This document shows, in pieces, positions 8,130 to 14,161 of a DNA stretch of 29,052 bases (position 1 is its first letter; each line of letters starts with the position of its first letter). The stretch lies in the IMG/VR virus record IMGVR_UViG_3300005613_000318, positions 1 through 29,052 of that record, one strand, 5' to 3'. Under the pieces are notes generated by a model, which made no database searches, was not told the DNA's origin, and worked only from the letters and a program-made list of their open reading frames with translations. The stretch is from a virus. The translations under genes were made by a program, and so were the position numbers.

Positions 8130-8510
8130 ATGCGCCGTCTAATCCCCTACCTCCTGATTCTGCCATTGATTTCTGGCTGCTCAGCCTTGTCTGCGATTGG
8201 GGGCCTCCTGCCCGGAGGCGGTGATGGGGTGAATGCCAATGCTCAAGTTGGCAAAGAAAACAACCAAGCTGTCGCTCAGATTGAAACTGGCGATGAAATT
8301 TCATCTGGCGATAACAGCTCTGTAACAAAGGCTAAACAGGCTAATGCTGTAAAGGGAACGCAGATCATTAACCAAGATCAACCTTTGTGGTTATGGGCAA
8401 TTGTGATTCTGCTTGCTGGCTGGGCGATCCCTACTCCAATGACCATGGCAATTGGCGTTGTCAACTTCTTCCGAATCATATTTGGTAAGCAACCTTTGAG
8501 GTACGACTAA
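8130..8510 (+). CDS. u-spanin-like lysis lipoprotein
   Basis: A 126-residue protein with a lipoprotein signal peptide (MRRLIPYLLILPLISGC; lipobox LISG-C at about 13-17), a polar periplasmic linker with QVGKENNQAV (repeat-like Gln/Asn segment) and a C-terminal transmembrane region at about 89-115 (LWLWAIVILLAGWAIPTP). An N-terminal outer-membrane lipid anchor combined with a C-terminal inner-membrane helix is the architecture of unimolecular spanins such as T1 gp11, which fuse inner and outer membranes in the last step of lysis. This also argues for a Gram-negative host. Related 'QIGKEN' lipoproteins occur in many phages without tested function. Confidence 0.65.
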   Translation: MRRLIPYLLILPLISGCSALSAIGGLLPGGGDGVNANAQVGKENNQAVAQIETGDEISSGDNSSVTKAKQANAVKGTQIINQDQPLWLWAIVILLAGWAIPTPMTMAIGVVNFFRIIFGKQPLRYD

Positions 8511-8758
8511 TGAGTTGGAATTATCGGACAGTCGAATATCGTTATTTTGACGAAGAAGTGGATTTGTATGTACACGAAATCTTCTACGATGATGACAACA
8601 ACCCCATTGGCTTCACCAAAGATGCAATCCCTTCGTCCTCCAAAGAAGAAGCAGCCCTGATTTTGGCGGCCTATGAGCTTCCGCCGATTGCCTATATGGA
8701 CTGCAAGCGCCTTGACGAACAACCGGAGGACTGGGGATGGCTGAACCAATCGAAATAA
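8510..8758 (+). CDS. Small acidic phage protein of unknown function
   Basis: An 82-residue soluble protein whose ATG shares a base with the upstream TAA. It is acidic and rich in aromatic residues (YRYFDEEVDLYVHEIFYDDDNN). The pattern I-F-Y-D-D-x-N-x-P-I-G is reminiscent of small phage proteins that sit near lysis or late regulatory genes, but I cannot name a family. The gene overlaps the next by 22 bases. Confidence 0.6.
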   Translation: MSWNYRTVEYRYFDEEVDLYVHEIFYDDDNNPIGFTKDAIPSSSKEEAALILAAYELPPIAYMDCKRLDEQPEDWGWLNQSK

Positions 8759-8988
8759 GTGATTACAACGGATCGGCAATGTCATGGGATGTTGCGGGGA
8801 TGCTTCGCTACTGTGTAAAACAGATCGAAAACGGAAAATCAAATCCCACAAAAGCTGTGGTTATTTTCCTAAATGACGAGCAGGAGGCATGGGAAGTAAG
8901 TCACGCGCAATCTCAAATGAGTTACGCGGATGTACTCGCCCTGCTGACTTTCACGAACAACCTGATTTCGATGGAAATGATGGAATGA
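8737..8988 (+). CDS. Hypothetical protein (83 aa)
   Basis: The frame begins inside the end of the preceding gene with GGAGGACTGGGG just upstream as ribosome-binding site. The protein alternates polar and hydrophobic segments (VVIFLNDEQEAWEVSHAQSQM, LALLTFTNNLI) without a signal peptide or a clear membrane span. The stop overlaps the following ATG in ATGA, which supports it as part of the late operon. No family recognised. Confidence 0.55.
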   Translation: MAEPIEISDYNGSAMSWDVAGMLRYCVKQIENGKSNPTKAVVIFLNDEQEAWEVSHAQSQMSYADVLALLTFTNNLISMEMME

Positions 8989-9251
8989 AACTGATTGTTG
9001 TCGAATGGCGAGACATTATGAGTTGGTCTGGCTGGAATGACGACCTCATCAAAGACAACAAAGACGAGCCGGGACTTTTTTATAGTGTCGGCTTTTTAGT
9101 AAGAAGAACAAAAACAAAGCTGACCATCTGTGATACCTGCCCCGGAGTCGGGAATGTTACGACCTTCCCAATGGGTTGTGTGGTATCCGTAAAGGAGATT
9201 AGTCTTGGAACTCGAATCCCTAAAGCCCTACGCGACTGCAAGGCAGCTTGA
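8985..9251 (+). CDS. Hypothetical protein with two cysteines (88 aa)
   Basis: ATG 8985 overlaps the previous TGA. The protein starts MKLIVVEWRDIMSW and contains a short C-D-T-C motif (about 53-56), which might bind metal or form a disulfide. The 'V-V-E-W-x-D-I' opening, a basic middle (RRTKTKLTICDTC) and a small beta-rich build could suggest a small DNA- or RNA-associated fold, but this is a guess. Its last 47 bases overlap the HTH-phosphoesterase gene. Confidence 0.5.
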   Translation: MKLIVVEWRDIMSWSGWNDDLIKDNKDEPGLFYSVGFLVRRTKTKLTICDTCPGVGNVTTFPMGCVVSVKEISLGTRIPKALRDCKAA

Positions 9252-10380
9252 GTACATAGAGGCTGTTCAGAGGTTCGGTAGTCTTAGGAAGGCTGCTGCT
9301 CATTTTGGGGTTTGCCATGCCTCGATCAGCAAATCCATGCATTCTCTTAAGGCGGCAGCAGCTCGTGCTGGATTCTCCCCAGAACATGACATGACCCACC
9401 CCGCAGCGCCGGGGTTTTCTGTCTCTGGGACATCCACTATGTACGGCCCAGACGGGCAGATTAAGGCGCAATGGGTCAAGACTCGTCAGGATCAAGAAAA
9501 GCTCGTAGAGGCGCTCCTAGAGCGTCTGGAGGGCTATTCCTACAAGCCTGCCCCCTCAGTCAAACCACCCAAGCATGCTGTAGCGTGTTACGCAACGCTA
9601 TACACCCTGACAGATTTCCACCTTGGGATGTATTCGTGGGGCGAAGAATCCGGGGATGACTGGGATGTGGATATTGCTGTAAAGACAATGCTAACGGCGA
9701 TTCAAGAGATGGCGGATGGAAGTCCAAATTCCGAGTATGGAATCCTGAATTTGCAGGGAGACTTTCTTCACTGGGATGGACTCGACGCGGTAACGCCCAC
9801 CTCCAAACATGTTCTCGACGCTGATACCCGGTTCGGCAAGTTGATTGACATGGCCCTTGACACGATTGTGGGCAGCGTTGAGATGCTTCTGGGGAAACAT
9901 AAGAAAGTCAAGGTCATCGTGTGTGAGGGCAACCACGACCTTGTTGGTAGTCTGTGGATACGGAAGATGCTCAAGAAGATCTACGCGAAGAACTCCCGCC
10001 TTGAAGTAGATGACACCGAATTTCCGTATTACGCCCATCTTCATGGCTCAATTATGCTGGGCTTCCACCACGGCCACAAGGTGAAGAACAAATCTTTACC
10101 TGCCCTATTCGCTTCTGAGCCAAGGTTCCGTAAGATGTGGGGCGACGCTGCCTATTGTTATATCCACACGGGCCACTACCACCATAGTGAACAAGATATG
10201 GCCGAAGGTGGAGGCGCAATAGTCGAGCGTCACCCAACACTGTCAGGGCGGGATGCCTATGCTGCCCGTGGTGGCTATGTTTCTTGGCGAGCTGCTCATG
10301 CCATCACTTATCACACCGAATATGGAGAGGTTCGCCGTGTCACAGTCACACCTAGGGGGTCACATGACAAATCCATCTAG
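9205..10380 (+). CDS. HTH-metallophosphoesterase fusion protein
   Basis: A 391-residue protein with an N-terminal helix-turn-helix (about 12-50: ARQLEYIEAVQRFGSLRKAA, then HASISKSMHSLK), similar in style to LysR-type winged helices, and a C-terminal calcineurin-like phosphoesterase. Metal-binding motifs are present in order: D137-x-H139, G185-D186, GNHD at 242-245, HHGH at 288-291 and GHYHH at 323-327. Mre11/SbcD nucleases share this set, so a DNA-directed phosphodiesterase is plausible. The start is TTG at 9205, chosen for the AAGGAG site seven bases upstream. Similar two-domain proteins are known in other phages, with no assigned role. Confidence 0.8.
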   Translation: MELESLKPYATARQLEYIEAVQRFGSLRKAAAHFGVCHASISKSMHSLKAAAARAGFSPEHDMTHPAAPGFSVSGTSTMYGPDGQIKAQWVKTRQDQEKLVEALLERLEGYSYKPAPSVKPPKHAVACYATLYTLTDFHLGMYSWGEESGDDWDVDIAVKTMLTAIQEMADGSPNSEYGILNLQGDFLHWDGLDAVTPTSKHVLDADTRFGKLIDMALDTIVGSVEMLLGKHKKVKVIVCEGNHDLVGSLWIRKMLKKIYAKNSRLEVDDTEFPYYAHLHGSIMLGFHHGHKVKNKSLPALFASEPRFRKMWGDAAYCYIHTGHYHHSEQDMAEGGGAIVERHPTLSGRDAYAARGGYVSWRAAHAITYHTEYGEVRRVTVTPRGSHDKSI

Positions 10381-10540
10381 TGTTGTACCTGAACTTTGGA
10401 AGGATCTGGAGGCTGCCAAGAACAAGGGTGAGATCATCCATGCTCTGCGTAGGGCTATGTCCTCTTATGGCCTGCACTCCAATATGCCGAAGGAGCTGTA
10501 CGAAAAGCTAGAGGCTGCGACTACACACTTTTATCGGTAA
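10364..10540 (+). CDS. Small hypothetical protein (58 aa)
   Basis: Starts within the end of the phosphoesterase gene with AGGGGG as ribosome-binding site before ATG 10364. It is mostly helical (ELWKDLEAAKNKGEIIHALRRAM) with no cysteine or membrane segment. It is the last rightward gene before the convergent spacer. Function unknown. Confidence 0.55.
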   Translation: MTNPSSVVPELWKDLEAAKNKGEIIHALRRAMSSYGLHSNMPKELYEKLEAATTHFYR

Positions 10541-10575
10541 TCTTTCCAGAAGTGGTCTGATTTTTGGTCAGATTA

Positions 10576-10643
10576 CGATTCCCGGTCGGGCATAAATCCA
10601 TCGAATTCGATGGGATTTGGCAGAAATATACCCGTTTGGGAAT
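10576..10643. repeat. Convergent intergenic region with stacked inverted repeats
   Basis: The spacer between converging operons holds a perfect 16-bp palindrome, CCATCGAATTCGATGG (10598-10613), extendable to AAATCC...GGATTT (10594-10618) with one bulged base. It is flanked by CCCGgtCGGG on the left and CCCgtttGGG on the right, and ATTCCC on the left can alternatively pair with GGGAAT at 10638-10643. A further stem, TCTGA/TCAGA, lies just after the last rightward stop. This may be a bidirectional terminator, a cruciform or a protein site. Confidence 0.6.
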
Positions 10644-10665
10644 AAAAAACCCCGCCGAAGCGGGG
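10644..10665 (-). terminator. Rho-independent terminator for the leftward operon
   Basis: Read on the minus strand, the stem CCCCGC/GCGGGG with a TTCG loop is followed by six T (the AAAAAA at 10644-10649 on the plus strand). It lies just past the last leftward gene (stop at 10688). On the plus strand the T-tract is missing, so strong termination is expected only leftward. Confidence 0.85.
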
Positions 10666-10687
10666 CTGTATATACAGTGTACATACA

Positions 10688-10882
10688 CTAATTGTAGAGC
10701 ATATTCTCTTCCATAAAGATCGCTACATCACGGTCGCACGGCTTGTTCAGGCCATAGACCACAGGGCAAGGGTTTCCCCAATAGCCATTCTCTTCGTTAA
10801 AAGTGTCGATGTCGGAAGCGATTACGCCAGAGGACACACCTACGATTGTTGCACCCAGCACAAAGGCTACGATTGATTTCAT
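10688..10882 (-). CDS. Small secreted protein with signal peptide
   Basis: A 64-residue protein with a clear signal peptide (MKSIVAFVLGATIVGVSSGV, cut near A-S-D at about 22-24). The mature part is short and acidic with two cysteines (NPCPVVYGLNKPC) that could form a disulfide in the periplasm. The start at MKS is preferred over an in-frame TTG at 10924, which would hide the signal peptide. It is the terminal gene of the leftward operon. A periplasmic role, such as inhibition of host or superinfecting phage factors, is possible but not shown. Confidence 0.6.
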   Translation of the reverse strand: MKSIVAFVLGATIVGVSSGVIASDIDTFNEENGYWGNPCPVVYGLNKPCDRDVAIFMEENMLYN

Positions 10883-10927
10883 GTCAAAACCCCAAAAGTT
10901 AAAGTGATGGGGTATATTAGCCAATGC

Positions 10928-11170
10928 TTATAGAGTAGTCAATGGACGATCCCTCATTCGCTCAAAGTGCATCTTGTTCCATTCGATGCGTAACTCTTCT
11001 CCTATCTTGTCTCGCTTCATGGCTAAGTCTACATACTCAGGACTCGTGTAGTCATACCGTTCATAGCCCTTCTTGTCGCCAGGTATCTTGGCAATCTTAA
11101 TCATAATGTTGCAGACATAAGCCAGCTCTTTGCGGAGCTTGATAATCTTTGGATTGTCCCAAGGGTTCAT
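10928..11170 (-). CDS. Small helical protein, charged (80 aa)
   Basis: The ATG at 11170 overlaps the upstream TAA (TAATG). The protein is rich in K, E and R with one cysteine (KIIKLRKELAYVCNIMIKIAK, KRDKIGEELRIEWNKMHFERM) and appears all-helical. No family recognised. An upstream in-frame TTG (11185) is possible but lacks a ribosome-binding site. Confidence 0.55.
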   Translation of the reverse strand: MNPWDNPKIIKLRKELAYVCNIMIKIAKIPGDKKGYERYDYTSPEYVDLAMKRDKIGEELRIEWNKMHFERMRDRPLTTL

Positions 11171-11409
11171 TACAGTACCAGCCAAGAGGTTAAGACAACT
11201 GCTGCCGCAGCAGCAACGATGATGATGGTCATTACAAAGCCATCCTCATATTTCTCTACATCCTTAGGAGCCTTGAAGGTATCCTCTGGGATGTCCACCT
11301 GTGGTACTTCTGGTGGGATTACAGCAGTAGGTTTCTTCTTCTTAACCACTGCCTTTTTCTTTACGGCTGCCTTCTTCTTGGTTGCTGCCTTCTTCTTTAC
11401 TACGGTCAT
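11170..11409 (-). CDS. Lys/Ala-repeat protein with C-terminal membrane anchor
   Basis: A 79-residue protein in two parts. Residues 4-27 are repeats of K-K-K with Ala, Val and Thr (VKKKAATKKKAAVKKKAVV), like the tails of bacterial histone H1-like proteins. Residues about 58-79 form a transmembrane helix (VMTIIIVAAAAAVVLTSWLVL) at the very C-terminus, separated by an acidic Pro-rich linker. As a tail-anchored protein its basic arm would face the cytoplasm and could touch DNA or acidic lipids. ATG 11409 overlaps the upstream stop. Function unknown; base repeats are low-complexity but the frame is well coupled. Confidence 0.6.
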   Translation of the reverse strand: MTVVKKKAATKKKAAVKKKAVVKKKKPTAVIPPEVPQVDIPEDTFKAPKDVEKYEDGFVMTIIIVAAAAAVVLTSWLVL

Positions 11410-11648
11410 GCTCTCTTCTCCTTATCGGTAGAACTAAAATATCCTGGCTTCCACTCACCCCAATGAGACTTGGCTTTTCCTAGTTTGCCAGCAGTCTTTT
11501 TGTTGTGGGCTGGATACGACAGGGCTTTTTCTAACGACTGGCTTTGTCGATAGATTCGGTTGGATACGGTACTTGCGGTTAGGTTGTGTGGATTGCGTTC
11601 TTTGTCTTCACAGGCTTCTAAAATCCACTTAGCTGTGTTGCTACCCAT
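11406..11648 (-). CDS. Small basic protein, possibly DNA-binding (80 aa)
   Basis: A basic protein with a helical segment (TAKWILEACEDKERN) followed by N-L-T-A-S-T-V-S-N-R-I-Y-R, which could be a helix-turn-helix-like unit, and a C-terminal K/W-rich tail. The start shares bases with the upstream TAA and has GGAGGAAGAA before it; the stop overlaps the next ATG. The DNA-binding suggestion is weak and rests on charge and the S-T-V-S-N-R-I pattern only. Confidence 0.55.
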   Translation of the reverse strand: MGSNTAKWILEACEDKERNPHNLTASTVSNRIYRQSQSLEKALSYPAHNKKTAGKLGKAKSHWGEWKPGYFSSTDKEKRA

Positions 11649-11785
11649 TACTTATTCTTCCTCCAAAACTCACGAAACTCTCTTGGCCCTAGTGCAACTA
11701 GCACGATCAAGCTCGTTCCTAGAAGGAACCCGTAGTAGATCGGTGTTAATGCAAGCTGCCACAGGAAACTAAAATACTGTTTCAT
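11648..11785 (-). CDS. 45-residue single-span membrane protein
   Basis: A short frame missed by a 60-residue cutoff. It encodes an N-terminal MKQYFSFLWQ, a hydrophobic span (about 11-32: LALTPIYYGFLLGTSLIVLV) and a basic tail (REFREFWRKNK), a positive-inside pattern with the tail in the cytoplasm. It fills the gap between two genes exactly: it starts 17 bases inside the upstream gene and its TAA forms TAATG with the next start. Position beside the Lys-rich membrane protein hints at a shared envelope role. Confidence 0.6.
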   Translation of the reverse strand: MKQYFSFLWQLALTPIYYGFLLGTSLIVLVALGPREFREFWRKNK

Positions 11786-11987
11786 CTTCTTCGCCATTGC
11801 TCAGTGCCTCCCTAATGGTTACTTTCTGGTTGCTGGACATGAATGCCCAGATTTGTTCTTGTGCTTGTTGATCCAATTCCATCCAAACTTCTTTGATCCC
11901 CCAGTCATCCTGCTTCTCACAGCAGTCAACCAGGTCAAACAATGCCTGCTGTAATCTGAGCTTGGGACTGCGGTTTAGATTTAACAC
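11769..11987 (-). CDS. Small acidic protein (72 aa, GTG start)
   Basis: The GTG at 11987 is chosen because GAGGAG lies six bases upstream; a longer TTG start at 12023 has no site. The protein is helical and acidic (LQQALFDLVDCCEKQDDWGIKEVWMELD, then QEQIWAFM) and ends EEDETVF. The pattern 'L-D-Q-Q-A-Q-E-Q-I-W' recalls C-terminal parts of phage replication or recombination accessory proteins, but no family is certain. It overlaps the upstream gene by 53 bases. Confidence 0.55.
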   Translation of the reverse strand: MLNLNRSPKLRLQQALFDLVDCCEKQDDWGIKEVWMELDQQAQEQIWAFMSSNQKVTIREALSNGEEDETVF

Positions 11988-12132
11988 GAATGTCTCCTCG
12001 CAAGAAGTTGATGGTGTAATCAATATGAGCTAGTTCTAATGCCCATTCTTTTCGGTTGGTGTGTTCCCATCGGTCTTGGCAATACGCTCTTCTCATCTTT
12101 GCCAGTACCAATGCGTCATGTAGATACTTCAT
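11935..12132 (-). CDS. Small basic helical protein (65 aa)
   Basis: ATG 12132 forms an ATGA overlap with the methylase-like gene; ATG 12138 two codons earlier is the alternative. The sequence is helical and basic (KYLHDALVLAKMRRAYCQDRW) and ends with K-S-K-P-Q-S-Q-A-Q. Its 3' end shares 53 bases with the next gene in another frame, an unusually long overlap for this operon. No function can be assigned. Confidence 0.5.
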   Translation of the reverse strand: MKYLHDALVLAKMRRAYCQDRWEHTNRKEWALELAHIDYTINFLRGDIRVKSKPQSQAQITAGIV

Positions 12133-12710
12133 CCCCATTGTTCCGCCATTGCATTTGCGATTCCTTGGTAGGTTTCGCTACGAATCTTCCATCTGTCAGC
12201 AGATGGGCCAAGTTTGTTTTGTCCACTTGCTGTTTGGTTGGCCCTTCTGGTTTTGTCATCACCTGGAAGCCTATTGGTTTCCACTAATTGAGGTAAATTT
12301 TTTAGCCAGAAACAGGTCTTTTTGCTTGCATCATGTCCAAACCACCACGGTTGCACGATCTGGTCAGGTTTCCTGATGCGACTGCTGATGCAGCTCACAG
12401 GGTTCTCAATAGCTATCTTGTCGATAGGTGCATCCATCAATGCCTGAACAAATGACAATGCCTCTTCTGTTTTCTCTGCTCTACCCGGAATACGCTTGTT
12501 CCAATGCAGCCCAGATACAGCCAGATAAGTACATGGAGGGTGAGCAATCATTAAATCCCAGCCATCATTGATGATGTCCATAACATCACCCTGATAGTGT
12601 GGGCCTGGTGAATCTGTTGGCAGCAAGTCACAGGACATTGCATCATGCCCTTTGGCAATGAATGCGTCCCTGACCTTACCGCTGTATTCACAAGCAACCA
12701 AAACTTTCAT
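12129..12710 (-). CDS. Cytosine-C5 DNA methylase-like phage protein (short)
   Basis: A 193-residue protein starting MKVLVACEYSGKVRDAF, a Rossmann-like opening of methylases. AHPPCTYL (about 57-63) contains the Pro-Pro-Cys of cytosine-C5 methylase motif IV, and IENP (about 101-104) matches the Glu-Asn of motif VI. A clear target-recognition domain and the usual late motifs are missing, and the protein is much shorter than normal C5 methylases (over 300 residues). Short relatives are common in phages and are annotated as methylases without proof. ATG 12710 is chosen as the start of the conserved region; TTG 12758 is possible and neither has a strong SD. Confidence 0.65.
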   Translation of the reverse strand: MKVLVACEYSGKVRDAFIAKGHDAMSCDLLPTDSPGPHYQGDVMDIINDGWDLMIAHPPCTYLAVSGLHWNKRIPGRAEKTEEALSFVQALMDAPIDKIAIENPVSCISSRIRKPDQIVQPWWFGHDASKKTCFWLKNLPQLVETNRLPGDDKTRRANQTASGQNKLGPSADRWKIRSETYQGIANAMAEQWG

Positions 12711-12769
12711 GTAGTAATGGCCCGTTTTGTAGTCAGAGGTGGGCCAAGCCTCTCGCAAGCAAGGACTAC

Positions 12770-13372
12770 TTAAAATGGGATCTCGTCTGACAATTCTTCC
12801 TGTGAGGCTACCGCCTGATCGCTCCCCGTGAGCATTTGGTAGTCCTTCGATTCAGAGATGACTCGCTTCAGTCCATCCGACAGACCATTGAAAGCAGCTT
12901 CATCAAAGCCTTGGTCACCAAACTCAAACACCTGGTTGGCATTGGTTTGTGCTGGCACATCCATACCCTTCGGTAGAGGAGTGATGGAGGTGATGTTTGC
13001 ATAGGTCTTGTCACCCACTTGCTTGTGAACGATGTTCACCATGCAGGGCTTGCCTAGTACAGCCTTTAGATCAAACCCTGCCAGTTCTTGTGCAGAGAAA
13101 GGACGACCACGCCAGGATTCAAGCTGACGGCGTAGTGCTGCATTCTCCCCAAGGGAGGCAGTAAAGCGGTTACTGACGATAAAAGGACGACCATCATCCA
13201 TCGTCTCTAACGGCAGTTCCCAGCCCAGCAGTACCTTGCGGCTCCACTTGTCGTACTTCTTGTCGTACAACTGACCTAACTCGATCATCTGATAGCAGAT
13301 TGCAATGTGATTCCCTGCGGGTGCAATCTGAAAACTACCACCACCTGTATGCTCTTTGATTGTTAAGCTCAT
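12770..13372 (-). CDS. Single-stranded DNA-binding-like protein
   Basis: A 200-residue protein with a beta-rich N-terminal part (SFQIAPAGNHIAICYQMIEL, KWSRKVLLGWELP, LESWRGRPFSAQELAGFD, KTYANITSITPLPKG) typical of a phage replication protein family believed to bind ssDNA through an OB-like fold. The C-terminus is Gln/Ser/Glu-rich and ends in SDEIPF, the acidic tip of bacterial SSB that docks repair and replication partners. It sits in the leftward early operon, beside another small protein that also ends in an acidic D-L-P-F tip. Its role would be to coat ssDNA during replication or recombination. Confidence 0.72.
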   Translation of the reverse strand: MSLTIKEHTGGGSFQIAPAGNHIAICYQMIELGQLYDKKYDKWSRKVLLGWELPLETMDDGRPFIVSNRFTASLGENAALRRQLESWRGRPFSAQELAGFDLKAVLGKPCMVNIVHKQVGDKTYANITSITPLPKGMDVPAQTNANQVFEFGDQGFDEAAFNGLSDGLKRVISESKDYQMLTGSDQAVASQEELSDEIPF

Positions 13373-13383
13373 TTCACTTTTCC

Positions 13384-13605
13384 TTAAAACGGCAGATCAT
13401 CAACTGCCTTAATCCAGCCAACATCACGACCATCTTCCAGAGCGTTGGCTTTCTCTCTGGAGATGTAACTTGCTAGTTCCTCCATGGCACTACGCACATG
13501 GTCTAGCGAAGACTGTAGATCCCTAAGTGCTAATTCCGCACGAACAATAGGGTCTTCCAATAGGCGTTGTACTTCGTAGTCGAAGCGGTCTTGATCGTTA
13601 TCCAT
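13384..13605 (-). CDS. Small coiled-coil protein with SSB-like acidic tip
   Basis: A 73-residue protein with a very good ribosome-binding site (AGGAGGAAG) before ATG 13605. It is helical throughout (FDYEVQRLLEDPIVRAELAL, then SLDHVRSAMEELASYI) and ends WIKAVDDLPF. The D-D-L-P-F end mimics the SSB C-terminal tip and matches the D-E-I-P-F end of the neighbouring gene. It could bind host or phage SSB-partner proteins. Unknown family. Confidence 0.6.
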   Translation of the reverse strand: MDNDQDRFDYEVQRLLEDPIVRAELALRDLQSSLDHVRSAMEELASYISREKANALEDGRDVGWIKAVDDLPF

Positions 13606-13771
13606 GATCTTCCTCCTGTACCAGCCATGACTGCGGTACTGGTTCCTGGCGATAGGAAGTCCAAGCCTCAATCATTTCGTCATCGGTAAGCCTGCCAAGC
13701 TGATTCATGGGGAAATCCTCCATCAGCAGGTCATGTGTCATCTTGCGTGATCCATCTTTAGTAAGGGTCAT
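13598..13771 (-). CDS. 57-residue hypothetical protein
   Basis: A short frame between two genes. ATG 13771 has GGAGGG five bases upstream and starts 14 bases inside the end of the upstream gene; its stop lies 8 bases inside the next gene, whose ribosome-binding site it contains. The product is polar (MTLTKDGSRKMTHDLLMEDF) and contains LGRLTDDEMIEAWTSYRQ. The tight fit on both sides supports a real gene. No function recognised. Confidence 0.6.
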   Translation of the reverse strand: MTLTKDGSRKMTHDLLMEDFPMNQLGRLTDDEMIEAWTSYRQEPVPQSWLVQEEDHG

Positions 13772-14057
13772 AGCATCCCTCCGCTTCCATAGCCTCAGAC
13801 TTCATGTAGTCACGCATACGAGCCTGTACACGGCGGACAATCATGTTGCCGAGGTCAGTTACATTCTCAGCGTTAGGCTTGGCAATGATCTCAGCAGCAG
13901 TCTGCCAGTCCATGCCAACCAGTTCGTTAAGCACCAGGTCTTCAATGTCATCCGCATCGAAGCCTTCACTGAGGTACATCTGTACCCATTCGTCATCAGT
14001 CAGATCACACTGCTGATCGTATGGGCCATCGTTGTCACCAAATTCTTGAATATCCAT
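13758..14057 (-). CDS. Acidic early protein, first gene of the leftward operon
   Basis: A 99-residue, highly acidic protein (DIQEFGDNDGPYDQQCDLTD, FDADDIEDLVLNEL) with AGGAG before ATG 14057. Being the first gene after the divergent control region, it should be expressed early. Acidic small proteins in that place are often DNA mimics or inhibitors of host enzymes, but the sequence gives no direct evidence. C-terminal half is more basic (VRRVQARMRDYMKSEAM). Confidence 0.6.
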   Translation of the reverse strand: MDIQEFGDNDGPYDQQCDLTDDEWVQMYLSEGFDADDIEDLVLNELVGMDWQTAAEIIAKPNAENVTDLGNMIVRRVQARMRDYMKSEAMEAEGCYDPY

Positions 14058-14113
14058 GTCACACTCCTTGCTTGCTGTTGGGTGTAAAGAGACTTTGACA
14101 CTTCACAACTATC

Positions 14114-14133
14114 TTGTCAACAGGTATTGACAA
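14114..14133. promoter_or_regulatory. Operator dyad TTGTCAA-N6-TTGACAA in the divergent control region
   Basis: A perfect 7-bp inverted repeat with a CAGGTA spacer lies between the leftward early operon and the Cro-like gene. Each arm contains a TTGACA-like -35 box, one on each strand, so a repressor here would control both directions. Part of it, ACCTGTTGACA on the minus strand (14115-14125), recurs exactly on the plus strand at 14452-14462. The leftward promoter's -10 is poor (CAAAGT with a 17-base spacer), so that promoter is less certain. Confidence 0.7.
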
Positions 14134-14154
14134 CTTTTTTTTCTCAGTTAGTCT
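14127..14154 (+). promoter_or_regulatory. Promoter of the Cro-like gene, overlapping the operator
   Basis: TTGACA (14127-14132), a 16-base spacer and TAGTCT (14149-14154). The expected start of transcription, about seven bases on, falls at or next to ATG 14162, so the messenger may be leaderless. The -35 box is one arm of the operator dyad, which suggests autoregulation. Confidence 0.6.
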
Positions 14155-14161
14155 GCTGCCC

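Noticed and set aside
7921-8328. A 135-codon minus-strand frame across the lysis genes.
   Set aside because: No start signal, odd composition, and it opposes the lipoprotein with clear lipobox and membrane helix.
11219-11431. A plus-strand frame rich in Phe/Thr opposite the Lys-rich gene.
   Set aside because: It is the antisense of the Lys/Ala repeats; the minus-strand frame is coupled on both sides and has sensible composition.
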